Shown here in pieces: positions 53,866 through 62,875 of a stretch of 64,000 nt of DNA (positions are counted from its first letter, which is position 1; each line of letters opens with the position of its first letter). The DNA lies in assembly GCA_017480345.1 (NCBI GenBank), contig JAFVAU010000022.1, positions 1 through 64,000 of the forward strand, given 5' to 3'. Below the pieces are notes generated by a model, which searched no databases, was not told where the DNA came from, and saw nothing but the letters and a program-made list of their open reading frames with translations. This DNA is from Bacteroidales bacterium. GTDB lineage: Bacteria > Bacteroidota > Bacteroidia > Bacteroidales > UBA932. Made by a program: the position numbers and the translations under genes.

Positions 53866-54789
53866 ATGAAAAGATTTTTTGTTGTTCTCGCAGCCCTGGG
53901 CCTGAGTGCCGCAGTGGCCAGTGCACAAGATTTCAATGCGGCGGTTGACGCCTTCAACGCCGGCGCCCAGGCCATGGAAACCAACAAGACCGAGGCCCTG
54001 GCCCAGTTCCGCTCCGCCCTTGAGCAGGCTCAGGCCTGCACGGAAGCCGAAGCTCCCGAATTTGTGGCCAAGTGCAAGAACGCCATCGTAGGCGCCCTCC
54101 TGTCCATCGCAAAGGAACAGATTAACGAAGACGCATACGACGAGGCCCTCGCCACTCTCGCAGAGGCTAAGACCACCGCAGCCGAATATGAAGAGGCCGA
54201 AGCAGCCCAGGAGGCCGCCACCCTCATTCCCAACGTATACATGCGTAAAGGTGCCACCCAGCTCAAGGCCAAGGATGCTGCCGGAGCCGCCGCCACCTTC
54301 AAGGAACTGGTAGCCCTGAACCCCGAAGACGGACAGGCCAACCTGCTGCTGGGCCAGGCCCTCATGCAGAGCGGTAACATGGGGGGCGCCATCGAGTCCC
54401 TCACCAAGGCCAACGAACTGGGAGAGGCCAACGCCGCCAAACTGCTGGGCACCGCCTACCTCCGCGAAGGCCAGGCTTTCCTGAAAGCCGGCAAGAACAA
54501 CGAGGCCGTGGAAGCCCTGGAGAAGTCCAACAGCTTCAACGAGACCGGTAACGCCTACAAGCTCATGGCCAGCGCCTACACCAAGGCCGGCAAGAGCGCC
54601 AAGGCCATCGAGACCTACAAGAAGTATCTGACCCTGGAGCCCAAGGCCAAGGATGCCGCGGACATCATGTTCACCATCGCCGCCACCGCCCAGAAGGCCG
54701 GAGACAAGGCTACCGCCAAGGAGTATTACGGCAAACTGGCCGGCACCAAGTATGCCGCCCAGGCCGAGGCTCAGCTCAAAGCCCTCTAA
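53866..54789 (+). CDS. Exported TPR-repeat protein
   Basis: This 307-residue protein has a signal peptide ending ASAQ and at least four tetratricopeptide repeats (about 120-285), for example MRKGATQLKAKDAAGAAATFKELVALNPEDG and LMASAYTKAGKSAKAIETYKKYLTLEP. It is alanine- and glutamate-rich. TPR proteins mediate protein contacts; the partner is unknown. The U32 gene follows immediately. Confidence 0.88.
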   Translation: MKRFFVVLAALGLSAAVASAQDFNAAVDAFNAGAQAMETNKTEALAQFRSALEQAQACTEAEAPEFVAKCKNAIVGALLSIAKEQINEDAYDEALATLAEAKTTAAEYEEAEAAQEAATLIPNVYMRKGATQLKAKDAAGAAATFKELVALNPEDGQANLLLGQALMQSGNMGGAIESLTKANELGEANAAKLLGTAYLREGQAFLKAGKNNEAVEALEKSNSFNETGNAYKLMASAYTKAGKSAKAIETYKKYLTLEPKAKDAADIMFTIAATAQKAGDKATAKEYYGKLAGTKYAAQAEAQLKAL

Positions 54790-54790
54790 T

Positions 54791-56509
54791 TTGAAGACGC
54801 TGGAACTGCTGGCTCCAGCCAGGAACATAGACATCGGCCTTGCAGCCATAGACTGCGGGGCCGATGCCGTTTATATCGCAGGACCGGCCTTTGGAGCCCG
54901 GCAGGCCGCCGGAAATCCGGTGGAAGACATTGAGCGGCTCTGCGCGTATGCCCATCGCTTCGGCGCCCGCATCTATGCCACGGTGAACACCCTTTTGGAG
55001 AAAGAGGAGATTCCTCAGGCGCAGGAACTGGTCCATGCGCTGGAGAAAGCCGGGGTGGACGCCCTGATTGTGCAGGATCCGGCGGTGCTTTCCATGAGCG
55101 ATTCCCTCATCATGCACGCCTCCACCCAATGTGCCATCCGCACTCCTGAGAAGGCTCGCGGATTGGAGAGCCTGGGCTTCGGCCGGCTGGTGCTGGAGCG
55201 GGAACTCTCCCTGGAACAGATCCGCGCCATCCGCGAGGCCGTGGATGCGGAGCTGGAATTCTTTGTGCACGGCGCCCTGTGCGTTTGCTACAGCGGGCAG
55301 TGCTACCTATCCGAACACCTCACCGGCCGAAGCGCCAACCGCGGCGCCTGCGCCCAGCCCTGCCGCAATCTCTACAACCTGGAGGACGCTTCCGGCAAGG
55401 TTCTGGTGCGCAACAAAGCCCTTCTCTCCCTGAAAGACTATAACCTCCTGCACCGCCTGGAAGACCTGGCGGAGGCGGGCGTGTGCTCCTTCAAGATTGA
55501 AGGACGGCTCAAGGGAGAATCCTATGTGCGGAACGTGGTGAAGGCCTATTCGGAGGCGCTGGACGCCCTGGTTTCCCGCCACCCGGAACTTTACCGCCGC
55601 GCTTCCTTCGGCCATGTGCGGGGCGGCTTCACCCCGGACGTGAACAAAACCTTCAACCGGGGCTATACGGAGCTGTTTTTAGACGGAGAAAGAGGAGACT
55701 GGGCCTCCCTGGATGCCCCCAAATCCATGGGAGAATATGTGGGCACCGTGGCCACCCTCCGGCCCGACGGCATTCTGCTGAAACCAGCCTTCCCGGGCCT
55801 GGCCCTTTCCAACGGGGACGGCTTCGCATTCGTGAATGGTGACGGCGGCATCACCGGCTTCCGGGCCGATGTCTGCGAGGGCCTGGCCATCCGCTGCAAG
55901 AAGCCTTCCGGCCTGAGGGAAGGCACCCGCCTGTACCGGAACATCAGCGCCGCCTTTGAGCGGCAGATCGAAGCCGGGAAGCCGGTGCGGGAAATGGACG
56001 TGCAGCTGTCCGTCTCCGTAAAGGATGGGGCCCTTACCGTTTCTGCCGTCACCGAGGACGGCCGGGAGGCCTCCGTGGTGCTGGAAGGCCCCTTCGACGA
56101 GGCGCACGACGCGGAAAGGATGATCCAGACCATCCGGGGCCAGCTGGCCAAAAGAAGCGGGCACTACGCCTTCCTGGAGCCCGCCGTGCAGGTGGAGGGC
56201 CCGGTTTCGTTCCTGGCGGCATCGGCCCTTAACGGCGCCCGGAGGGAGCTGGCGGCGCAGCTGGACGCCCTTCCGATTCACGCCCTCCCCCTCCGGCGCG
56301 GCGTAAAAGACCCCCACGGCACCTTCCGCCTGGAGTACGCCTCCGGCGGAGAACTCATGCGCAGCAAATACTGCATCCGTCACCAGCTAGGCCTCTGCCC
56401 CAAGCAGGGAAAGGTCAAAAAAGCGGAACCGCTCTTCCTCCTCAACGGGAAAGAGCGGCTCCGCCTGGACTTCCACTGCTCCGTCTGTGAAATGACGGTG
56501 AAAGCGTGA
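54791..56509 (+). CDS. U32 peptidase-family protein (RNA hydroxylase type)
   Basis: This 572-residue protein has the U32 domain (LELLAPARNIDIGLAAIDCGADAVYIAGPAFGAR, HASTQCAIRTPEKARGLESLGF, ELEFFVHGALC) with the conserved cysteine cluster at CYSGQC and GACAQPCR, then FKIEGRLKGESYV. Relatives such as TrhP and RlhA hydroxylate tRNA or 23S rRNA rather than acting as peptidases. The start is TTG at 54791, one base after the TPR stop; no ATG fits, because upstream in-frame codons lie in the TPR gene. Confidence 0.88.
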   Translation: MKTLELLAPARNIDIGLAAIDCGADAVYIAGPAFGARQAAGNPVEDIERLCAYAHRFGARIYATVNTLLEKEEIPQAQELVHALEKAGVDALIVQDPAVLSMSDSLIMHASTQCAIRTPEKARGLESLGFGRLVLERELSLEQIRAIREAVDAELEFFVHGALCVCYSGQCYLSEHLTGRSANRGACAQPCRNLYNLEDASGKVLVRNKALLSLKDYNLLHRLEDLAEAGVCSFKIEGRLKGESYVRNVVKAYSEALDALVSRHPELYRRASFGHVRGGFTPDVNKTFNRGYTELFLDGERGDWASLDAPKSMGEYVGTVATLRPDGILLKPAFPGLALSNGDGFAFVNGDGGITGFRADVCEGLAIRCKKPSGLREGTRLYRNISAAFERQIEAGKPVREMDVQLSVSVKDGALTVSAVTEDGREASVVLEGPFDEAHDAERMIQTIRGQLAKRSGHYAFLEPAVQVEGPVSFLAASALNGARRELAAQLDALPIHALPLRRGVKDPHGTFRLEYASGGELMRSKYCIRHQLGLCPKQGKVKKAEPLFLLNGKERLRLDFHCSVCEMTVKA

Positions 56510-56539
56510 ACTCCTATTTCCGGGCCAAAGGTCGCCTCC

Positions 56540-56650
56540 GGGCCAGGTGGGTTTTTATGTGAATCACCTAGCCCAATCAAAGTGCCACAAAAGTTATTCT
56601 TGGCATAAATCGGTGGGCCAGGTGGGCTACATGAAATCCCACCTGGCCCA
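56540..56650. repeat. Three copies of GGGCCAGGTGGG, two forming a 13-bp hairpin
   Basis: Copies lie at 56540-56551 (+), 56615-56626 (+) and 56638-56649 (-). The last two pair as a perfect 13-bp stem (56614-56626 with 56638-56650). The first is followed by TTTTT. They lie between convergent U32 and CotH genes and may contribute to termination. Confidence 0.6.
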
Positions 56651-56666
56651 GAAAAATGGGTTTCTT

Positions 56667-58643
56667 CTATTGAGGAAGATTATCATCAAGCCATTGCATT
56701 CTTTGGGTAAGGAATTGCTTCATGTACTCGACTTCATTTTGATAAGCACCCCAGATTGCATAGTTAGGCCACGTTTCTGTATACCACGTGCCCCATTTGT
56801 TGTTATTCTCTACAACTGAATACTTTAAGTGAGCCGCGTCAGCATTAATGTGGGAATATATATCATCCAAATGAGCATTGAAATAGTTAAACCGCTCCCG
56901 GACAAGTCCTACAAATGCGGGGTCTTCAAACATACGGTTAAACCAAGAGGCGCCCCGAATCCAGAATCCATCCGGAGTTTGATTCCCGTTGTAGTTAATA
57001 TTCCCCAACGAGATATCAAAATCCCATAGCGGTCCCATTTTTAACTTCCCAGATGGAACAATGTTTACATAACAACTGGTGTACAGAACAGCGTCATTAT
57101 TCTTTGTGATTTCATTAATTAAATACCAGTCAGCAAAACTTTCGATATCGATATGGTTCTTATATCCTGTTTCTTCATCTAGAAAGGAAGAGCTGAAAAG
57201 CGCATTCTCGGCAGTAGTCACATAATTCTTTACCCAATTATACTCTTCTGAATCATACTCAACATCAGGATCTTTAATACAGAACAATAGTCTGCTTGTC
57301 GTAAAATACACATCATCTGGATCGAGGCGGCTTGGTTGGTCAATCTCCATGACAAAACCATCCTTTGAACGAGTAGCCCTATCCTTGGCGACTTTGATCT
57401 GCTCGGTCAATTGGTAAGTTCCTGCATATCGACTATTAATAAATAATTCCACAAAATGCGAGCACGGAGTCCATTCCAGACAACTCAGTTCACCCATATA
57501 GAACGCCGTACTGGTACGAATGGAAGTTTTGTCACTATAGTTTGCCAACAAAACCCATTGTTTCCCGTTCGACTCTCCAAACAACTGCTTTTTCTCACTA
57601 AACTTCAGCCTATATGGCTTCTTGGGCATACTCCAAGTTGAATTGCCCCGTCCTCGAATCTGAACATCTTGCAGAGGCAAGTCATATTTCCCCTTTTCAT
57701 AATCAATAATCTCTATCTTCGCATTCAGATAGTTGTCTTTAGATACAATAGGTGCATCATTCTCTGTATAGACATTCATTACAGGCAATCCGGTAAAAGC
57801 CGTTACGCCTACTTCATACGAATCCAAAACCTCTTCTGTTTCCTCATCAACAACATTATAAACTACAGCTCGAGAAAAATCTGTCACTCCGTTAATATCT
57901 ACCTCGGGGGCATCCGCAAAAACTAGCTTTCCATTCCCCTCAAAAACAATATTCGGTCTCAGTTCCTTCGCTTCCACAAGATGAGGAATACGCCCACTGA
58001 TATTGGTCCCGCTTACTTCACAAATAAGGTCTTCCTGCAAAATCCTCGGATTCTCACTCGCCAGAAAAGAGAATGACAAAATAGAGCCCACGCTTAGCGA
58101 GACATTCACAGCCGATGAGGATATCTGTACAATACTGCCATTTTGTGCTGGCACATTCAGTACAAGGCCCAACCTGTCATCGTATGTTTTCTTTTCTCTA
58201 AGATCCGTTATATAAGCCCGATATTGTCCCACCAACTTGTGATTCTCTGCATCGTACATCTGCTCCACTTTAGCAAGTTTAATATGACTCGGTTTTGTCA
58301 CATACCCGGCTTTCGTATTCTCTCCCAGATAATCCAATTCAATCTCACAGGACTCAGAGGACAGATTGTAATTAAACGTCGCCTCGGAAGGGCTCACTCT
58401 AAAATCAATCGTTGCAGTTTTCCCTCTTCCCATCTTAACCGATGAACTGGAGATAATGCTGATACTGGTTGGATAAATCTGATTGATAGATGCAATCTGT
58501 TCTTTGATGGTGGCGATTTGCGACTCGTCATCACTCAAGCGATTTAGGGATTCATCGAATTTCCCCTCTGAAACACAGGAAAAGACAAGGACGGCACCAA
58601 GAAGGATACCGAGAATCCGAACTAACGTCAGGGTCTTTTTCAT
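56667..58643 (-). CDS. CotH kinase-family lipoprotein
   Basis: This 658-residue lipoprotein (lipobox VFSC) has an N-terminal coiled segment and Ig-like beta domains to about 320. A CotH kinase domain follows (about 330-600), with IRGRGNSTWSMPKKPYRLKF, LANYSDKTSIRTSTAFYMG, GTYQLTEQIKV and PLWDFDISLGN. CotH domains are atypical protein kinases; in Bacteroidetes they occur in surface lipoproteins. The gene is clearly AT-richer than both neighbours, consistent with transfer. The gene-free stretch 58644-58984 upstream shows no clear promoter. Confidence 0.88.
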   Translation of the reverse strand: MKKTLTLVRILGILLGAVLVFSCVSEGKFDESLNRLSDDESQIATIKEQIASINQIYPTSISIISSSSVKMGRGKTATIDFRVSPSEATFNYNLSSESCEIELDYLGENTKAGYVTKPSHIKLAKVEQMYDAENHKLVGQYRAYITDLREKKTYDDRLGLVLNVPAQNGSIVQISSSAVNVSLSVGSILSFSFLASENPRILQEDLICEVSGTNISGRIPHLVEAKELRPNIVFEGNGKLVFADAPEVDINGVTDFSRAVVYNVVDEETEEVLDSYEVGVTAFTGLPVMNVYTENDAPIVSKDNYLNAKIEIIDYEKGKYDLPLQDVQIRGRGNSTWSMPKKPYRLKFSEKKQLFGESNGKQWVLLANYSDKTSIRTSTAFYMGELSCLEWTPCSHFVELFINSRYAGTYQLTEQIKVAKDRATRSKDGFVMEIDQPSRLDPDDVYFTTSRLLFCIKDPDVEYDSEEYNWVKNYVTTAENALFSSSFLDEETGYKNHIDIESFADWYLINEITKNNDAVLYTSCYVNIVPSGKLKMGPLWDFDISLGNINYNGNQTPDGFWIRGASWFNRMFEDPAFVGLVRERFNYFNAHLDDIYSHINADAAHLKYSVVENNNKWGTWYTETWPNYAIWGAYQNEVEYMKQFLTQRMQWLDDNLPQ

Positions 58644-58984
58644 ACACCTTATGCACGGATGGCCCCTTTCCGTTATTGCTATTGATATGCAAAAGTGTGG
58701 AGCCGTTTCGACACCACCTTAATGAGGTTCTGGGAGGACCTGGGAGAATGGATACGACCGATACTCCACACTCGACTATAATGAACAGGGCATATACCCA
58801 GATTCAAACCACAGCCGAGCGGAGTGTCTTTCCATTGTCTCTCCCACGAAATTTCCCAGATTTCATTAAGGACAATGCGAAAACACTTTCGCTAATATGT
58901 CAACTGCTTAATGCAGTGTCACAAAGTTATATCTTTTTTCGATTACCGCAAAATAGACGTCATTTGCCGCGTCAACAGAAAAAA

Positions 58985-59021
58985 AGGCCGATTTCTTATA
59001 AAATGGCAAAGAAATCGGCCT
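58985..59021 (-). terminator. hicAB terminator
   Basis: A perfect 13-bp stem (58985-58997 with 59009-59021) ends in a T run on the minus strand, 34 bp after the hicB stop. Confidence 0.85.
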
Positions 59022-59055
59022 GTGAGGGATGTCTGGCTGTAGAGGTGACAGCAGC

Positions 59056-59460
59056 CTACAATTCCAAGGAAAGGAGTTCCTCCCCCAGCTGGTGAAGGGC
59101 CTTCTCAATTTTGGCCACGGTGGCGGGACGGGGAGTGCTGAGGCCGTTGGCATAGTGCCAGAGTTGTTTCTGGTTAATACCGGTGAGTCTCTCCAGGGCC
59201 GACTTGGTGAAAATTTTGCAGTACATCTGAAGGAAGGAACGGGTGTCCATCCTGAATACGATTTCATACTCTCCCTGCAATTCTTCCGGAACGGGATAGC
59301 CATCCTCTATACAGGCCTCCTTCAAAACAACCAGGCCTTCCTCCAGGTCCTTTTTTACCTCATCCAGCGTATCTCCAATTCCGCCAACACCATCTATCTC
59401 TTCCACGTACGCCCCATAATTATGTTCTGCTTTTTCAATAACTGCGTGCAGTGTTACCAT
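59056..59460 (-). CDS. hicB: HicB-family antitoxin with HTH
   Basis: This 134-residue protein has a HicB fold (AVIEKAEHNYGAYVEEIDGVGGIGDTLDEVKKDLEEGL) and a C-terminal helix-turn-helix (ALERLTGINQKQLWHYANGLSTPRPATVAKIEKALHQLG) that would bind its own promoter. It is downstream of hicA by 8 bp. Confidence 0.9.
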   Translation of the reverse strand: MVTLHAVIEKAEHNYGAYVEEIDGVGGIGDTLDEVKKDLEEGLVVLKEACIEDGYPVPEELQGEYEIVFRMDTRSFLQMYCKIFTKSALERLTGINQKQLWHYANGLSTPRPATVAKIEKALHQLGEELLSLEL

Positions 59461-59468
59461 ATAATTGC

Positions 59469-59657
59469 TTATTTAATATTGGCCTGTCTCAATATGGCTC
59501 TATATAATCCTTCCGGCATATCTTTACTTTCCTTTCCAGATACCGGTATGGATCTGGCTCCCTTCTTGACAAATACTCTATGGCTTCCCCTGACTCTGTC
59601 CATATGCCACCCGTTCATTTGCAGAAGGAGGATAACTTCCCTAACTTTCTTGCCCAT
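59469..59657 (-). CDS. hicA: HicA-family mRNA interferase toxin
   Basis: The 62-residue toxin has the compact double-stranded-RNA-binding fold of HicA, with the catalytic His in RGSHRVFVKKG and the RSIPVSGKESKDMPEGLYRAILRQANI ending. The usual hicA-hicB order is kept. The -7 box lies directly before the ATG, so the transcript start and the start codon nearly coincide. Confidence 0.92.
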   Translation of the reverse strand: MGKKVREVILLLQMNGWHMDRVRGSHRVFVKKGARSIPVSGKESKDMPEGLYRAILRQANIK

Positions 59658-59658
59658 G

Positions 59659-59690
59659 CAAAAGTAACTAAATTTCTATTATTCTGCAAA
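59659..59690 (-). promoter_or_regulatory. hicAB promoter
   Basis: TTTG (59687-59690), 20 bp, then TACTTTTG (59659-59666) on the minus strand, only one base from the hicA ATG. Confidence 0.6.
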
Positions 59691-59699
59691 TATTTCGGA

Positions 59700-60869
59700 C
59701 TAAATCAGCTCCAGTACCAGTTCTACGTCTCCCAGGCCCACCTGCTGGCCGTTGTATTTTTCTATGTAGGAGCGGGTGAGGTTGCCGCGCCAGACAATGT
59801 CGTCACGGGTTCTGAGGGGAATATCAATATCAAAGCCATAGCTCTTGGAATTGTACTTCACCGTGGCGCTGCATTTCCAGGACGTCTGGGTGCCGCCGTC
59901 GTCTTCCACAATCATGAGGGCGGCCGATGACAACTGCTGTGTCCACTCGGAAACCAGCACGGCATTGAAAGTCAAGTCCTGACCCACCTCCGCACGGCGC
60001 ACCACCATGAGGAAATCCGTGATGGAGGGCTCGTACAGCCGAAGCTCCGCCTCCGTGGAAGCCGTAAAATCCTCCACGGCACCTATTTTGACCCAGAACT
60101 CGCTGGCCCCGGCAAACCAGGAATCGAACTGACGCTTGGCCTTGAACGTGCGGAGGACCAGGGTCTTGATGTCGGTGTCGGCCTTGGAAACCACCAGGTC
60201 TCCCGCGCCCTGTCCCCAGGAAGGGTCTTCCCGGCGGAGCATCTCCAGCGTCTTGTACTCCGCATCCGAATTCCGGTTCACCACCCATACGGGCTGCTCC
60301 TGCGCCATCTCTTCCGTCACCAGCACCTTGGTCACCTTCCCGTCCGGGCCCAGCGAATAGCCCTCGTTGGAGCCCACGTCCCCGCCGGGGTCGAAAGTAA
60401 CCACCGGGAAAGAGTCCCCGTCCCAGGCCTCCGAGAAAGGCCAGTAAATCTGGACGTCGGAGCTCTCCAGGGCCTCCAGCCAGGCTTCCGGGTCTTCCAG
60501 GATGCCATCGGCCTTGGTGGAGAGGGCGGCCTCCCGGAGCAGTTCCCGAAGGGGGCGGCGATAGCCGTCGGCCTTGGTGGAAGCCTTGTCTCCAACTCCG
60601 GCTCCCGGCTCTGAAAAGAGCTCTTGCATACGGTATTCCTCATCATAGCCGTTGGTGGCCGATGCCCGCGCCGCATCATAGACCTCTTCCAACTGCTCGC
60701 TCTCGAGGGGAAGGACAGAGAGCAGGCGGGCCACATCTTCCAGCAGGACGGCGGGCTGGGAGGAAGAATCCTCTTCCTCTACGGGGGTAACGATCACTTT
60801 CTCGCAGCCGCCCAGGAGCCCTGCCATGGCAAGAGCGGCCATCCCAAAAAAGAAAAACTTGTTCTTCAT
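59700..60869 (-). CDS. Lipoprotein of unknown function
   Basis: This 389-residue lipoprotein (lipobox LLGGC) is acidic, with a low-complexity stretch VEEEDSSSQP after the cysteine and no family I recognise. The motif KADGYRRPLREL and a later KADGILEDP look like a short internal repeat. The C-terminal part appears beta-rich (KYNSKSYGFDIDIPLRTRDDIVWRGNLTRSYI). It is preceded by an inverted repeat. Confidence 0.7.
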   Translation of the reverse strand: MKNKFFFFGMAALAMAGLLGGCEKVIVTPVEEEDSSSQPAVLLEDVARLLSVLPLESEQLEEVYDAARASATNGYDEEYRMQELFSEPGAGVGDKASTKADGYRRPLRELLREAALSTKADGILEDPEAWLEALESSDVQIYWPFSEAWDGDSFPVVTFDPGGDVGSNEGYSLGPDGKVTKVLVTEEMAQEQPVWVVNRNSDAEYKTLEMLRREDPSWGQGAGDLVVSKADTDIKTLVLRTFKAKRQFDSWFAGASEFWVKIGAVEDFTASTEAELRLYEPSITDFLMVVRRAEVGQDLTFNAVLVSEWTQQLSSAALMIVEDDGGTQTSWKCSATVKYNSKSYGFDIDIPLRTRDDIVWRGNLTRSYIEKYNGQQVGLGDVELVLELI

Positions 60870-60921
60870 TTTGCATTGCCCGGAATTTGGCTCCGGTTCC
60901 TTTCTGCAAAGTACCGAATAC

Positions 60922-60952
60922 TTATCCGTGTAAAAAAGTGTTACACGGATAA
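60922..60952. repeat. 12-bp perfect inverted repeat
   Basis: Arms 60922-60933 and 60941-60952 with a 7-nt loop lie between prmC and the lipoprotein gene. No T run follows, so it may be an operator or a weak terminator of the prmC operon. Confidence 0.5.
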
Positions 60953-60976
60953 AATTAAAATATGCATCAGAAGGTA

Positions 60977-61849
60977 TTAGAAGGCCGATTTCCGGAAGCC
61001 AACAAAGCGATCTTTGTCAAAAAAATCCTTCATTTGGCGCACAGGGGAAAATCCGGCGGAGGCAAAAAGCTCCGCAGTGGGAGCTCCCAGGGTCTCGTTG
61101 ATCTCCACCAGGCCCGTTCCTCCGGGGACGAGCAACCGGCTGCTCCAGGCCGCCACGGCCCGGTAGAAAAGCAGGGGGTCCGAATCCGGGACAAAGAGGG
61201 CCAGCGATGGCTCATAGTCCAGCACGTTGGGCCGCATCCAGACCTTCTCCCTTTCCAGGATATAGGGCGGATTGGACACAACCAGATCAAAGGGGCCGAA
61301 GGAAAAAGGCTGCTCCGGAGCCAGGACATCGGCCTGTACAAAGACGGGGGCCTGAGCGCCAGCCTCCAAGGGGAATTCCTGGCCACGGGCCACCTGAAGG
61401 GCTTCCTGCGAGATGTCCGCCCCCACGACGGAAGTTCCGGGCACTTCCAGGGCCAGGGACCAGGCAATGCAGCCGGAGCCCGTGCAGAGGTCCAGCACCC
61501 GCGCCCCGCGGGGCAGGCCCCGAAGGATTTCTACCGCAGCCGTAACCAGCTGCTCCGTCTCCGGCCGGGGGATGAGGACGGCGGGGGATACGCGGAAACG
61601 TCGGCCCAAAAAATCGGAAAAGCCCAGGACATACTGGACAGGCTCTCCCTTTTTCAGGCGCTCAAGGGCATCCCAAAGGGACGGCAGGCGACCAGCAGGA
61701 ATCTCGTAGGACGGCTCCAGGATGGGAGTATGGCGCTGCACGCCCAGCTGCGCCTCGCAGAGCATCAGAAGCAGCGAGCGCGCCTCTCTGACGGGGTACA
61801 GCGGTTCCAAGGCAGCCGTCCCCTCTTTCAGGAAAGCCGTCAGGAGCAT
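60977..61849 (-). CDS. prmC: Release factor glutamine methyltransferase
   Basis: This 290-residue enzyme methylates the GGQ glutamine of peptide release factors using SAM. An N-terminal helical domain ends in GEPVQYVLGFSDFLGRRFRV, followed by the SAM-binding DLCTGSGCIAWSLA, GADIS, and the catalytic NPPY within VVSNPPYILERE. It follows ddl by 6 bp in the same direction. Confidence 0.95.
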   Translation of the reverse strand: MLLTAFLKEGTAALEPLYPVREARSLLLMLCEAQLGVQRHTPILEPSYEIPAGRLPSLWDALERLKKGEPVQYVLGFSDFLGRRFRVSPAVLIPRPETEQLVTAAVEILRGLPRGARVLDLCTGSGCIAWSLALEVPGTSVVGADISQEALQVARGQEFPLEAGAQAPVFVQADVLAPEQPFSFGPFDLVVSNPPYILEREKVWMRPNVLDYEPSLALFVPDSDPLLFYRAVAAWSSRLLVPGGTGLVEINETLGAPTAELFASAGFSPVRQMKDFFDKDRFVGFRKSAF

Positions 61850-61855
61850 CTTACT

Positions 61856-62875
61856 CTACGAATTTTCGATGATGGTGGTGAGGAAGTCCGTGATGGACTG
61901 GCCGGAAGTGCGGATCATCTTGGGCACCAGCGAGGCGTTGGTCATGCCCGGGATAATGTTCGCTTCCAGGAAGTACAGGCCGTCTTCGGCAGACAGGTAA
62001 TCCATTCTCACCAGGCCCTTGCAGCCCAGGTAACGGTATATCCGTTTGCTGGTCTCCTGCACCAGGGAGGTGAGCTCCCCGGACACGGGAGCCGGGCAGA
62101 TTTCCTGGCTGAGGCCGTTGTACTTGGCATCGTAGTCGAACCAGCCAGTCTGGGACACAATCTCGATGATGGGGAGGGCCTTAATCTCCTTTCCGTCCCG
62201 ATACACGCCGCAGGTGAGCTCATGCTGCGACTTGACGGCTTTCTCCACAATCACCAGCTCGCCTTCCGTGAAAGCGAAACGGATGGCGGCCGGCAGGTCT
62301 TCCGCCTTCTCCACCTTGGTGATGCCGAAGCTGGAGCCGCCGCGGGTGGGCTTCACAAAGAGGGGAAGACCCAACTTTTCAATGGTGGCCGATGAAAAGG
62401 CGTCGATGTCGTCTCCAATGTGGATGACGGCGTCCGGAGCCATCTTCACAAGATTCTGCCCGCGGAGGTAGCTCTTGCAGGCATATTTGTCGAAGGCCAC
62501 CGTGGTCACGAAAGCGCTGCAGGTGGAATGGGGGATGCCCAGCATCTCGAAATAGCCTTGCAGCAGGCCCGTCTCTCCGGGGGCGCCGTGCTGCATGATA
62601 TAGGCAAAGTCAAACTTGATCTTCTCTCCCAGGACGATGACGGAGAAGTCCGACTTGTCCACCACCGGCCGGGCTCCTTCCGGGAACGCCTGCCGCATGG
62701 AATTGGCCTTTCTCATGGCCACCAGATGCCACTGGCCGAAGCGCGCAAACACCTCATATACATCATACTGGAACTCGTCTATGCGGGAGGCGGTGAATTC
62801 TCCGCTCCGGCAAGAGACTTCCCACTCGGAAGAGTCGCTTCCGTAAATGACGGCTATCGATTGATACTTTGCCAT
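61856..62875 (-). CDS. ddl: D-alanine-D-alanine ligase
   Basis: This 339-residue ATP-grasp enzyme makes the D-Ala-D-Ala dipeptide for peptidoglycan. Motifs: SSEWEVSCRSG, YIMQHGAPGETGLLQGYFEMLGIPHSTCSAF, LFVKPTRGGSSFGITKV, LVRMDYL, and FLEANIIPGMTNASLVPKM. The ATG overlaps the PBP stop by one base (TAATG), so the two cell-wall genes are coupled. Confidence 0.96.
   Translation of the reverse strand: MAKYQSIAVIYGSDSSEWEVSCRSGEFTASRIDEFQYDVYEVFARFGQWHLVAMRKANSMRQAFPEGARPVVDKSDFSVIVLGEKIKFDFAYIMQHGAPGETGLLQGYFEMLGIPHSTCSAFVTTVAFDKYACKSYLRGQNLVKMAPDAVIHIGDDIDAFSSATIEKLGLPLFVKPTRGGSSFGITKVEKAEDLPAAIRFAFTEGELVIVEKAVKSQHELTCGVYRDGKEIKALPIIEIVSQTGWFDYDAKYNGLSQEICPAPVSGELTSLVQETSKRIYRYLGCKGLVRMDYLSAEDGLYFLEANIIPGMTNASLVPKMIRTSGQSITDFLTTIIENS

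Noticed and set aside
58676..59095. 139-codon frame between CotH and hicB
   Set aside because: It crosses the hicAB terminator and reads as random sequence with no start signal.
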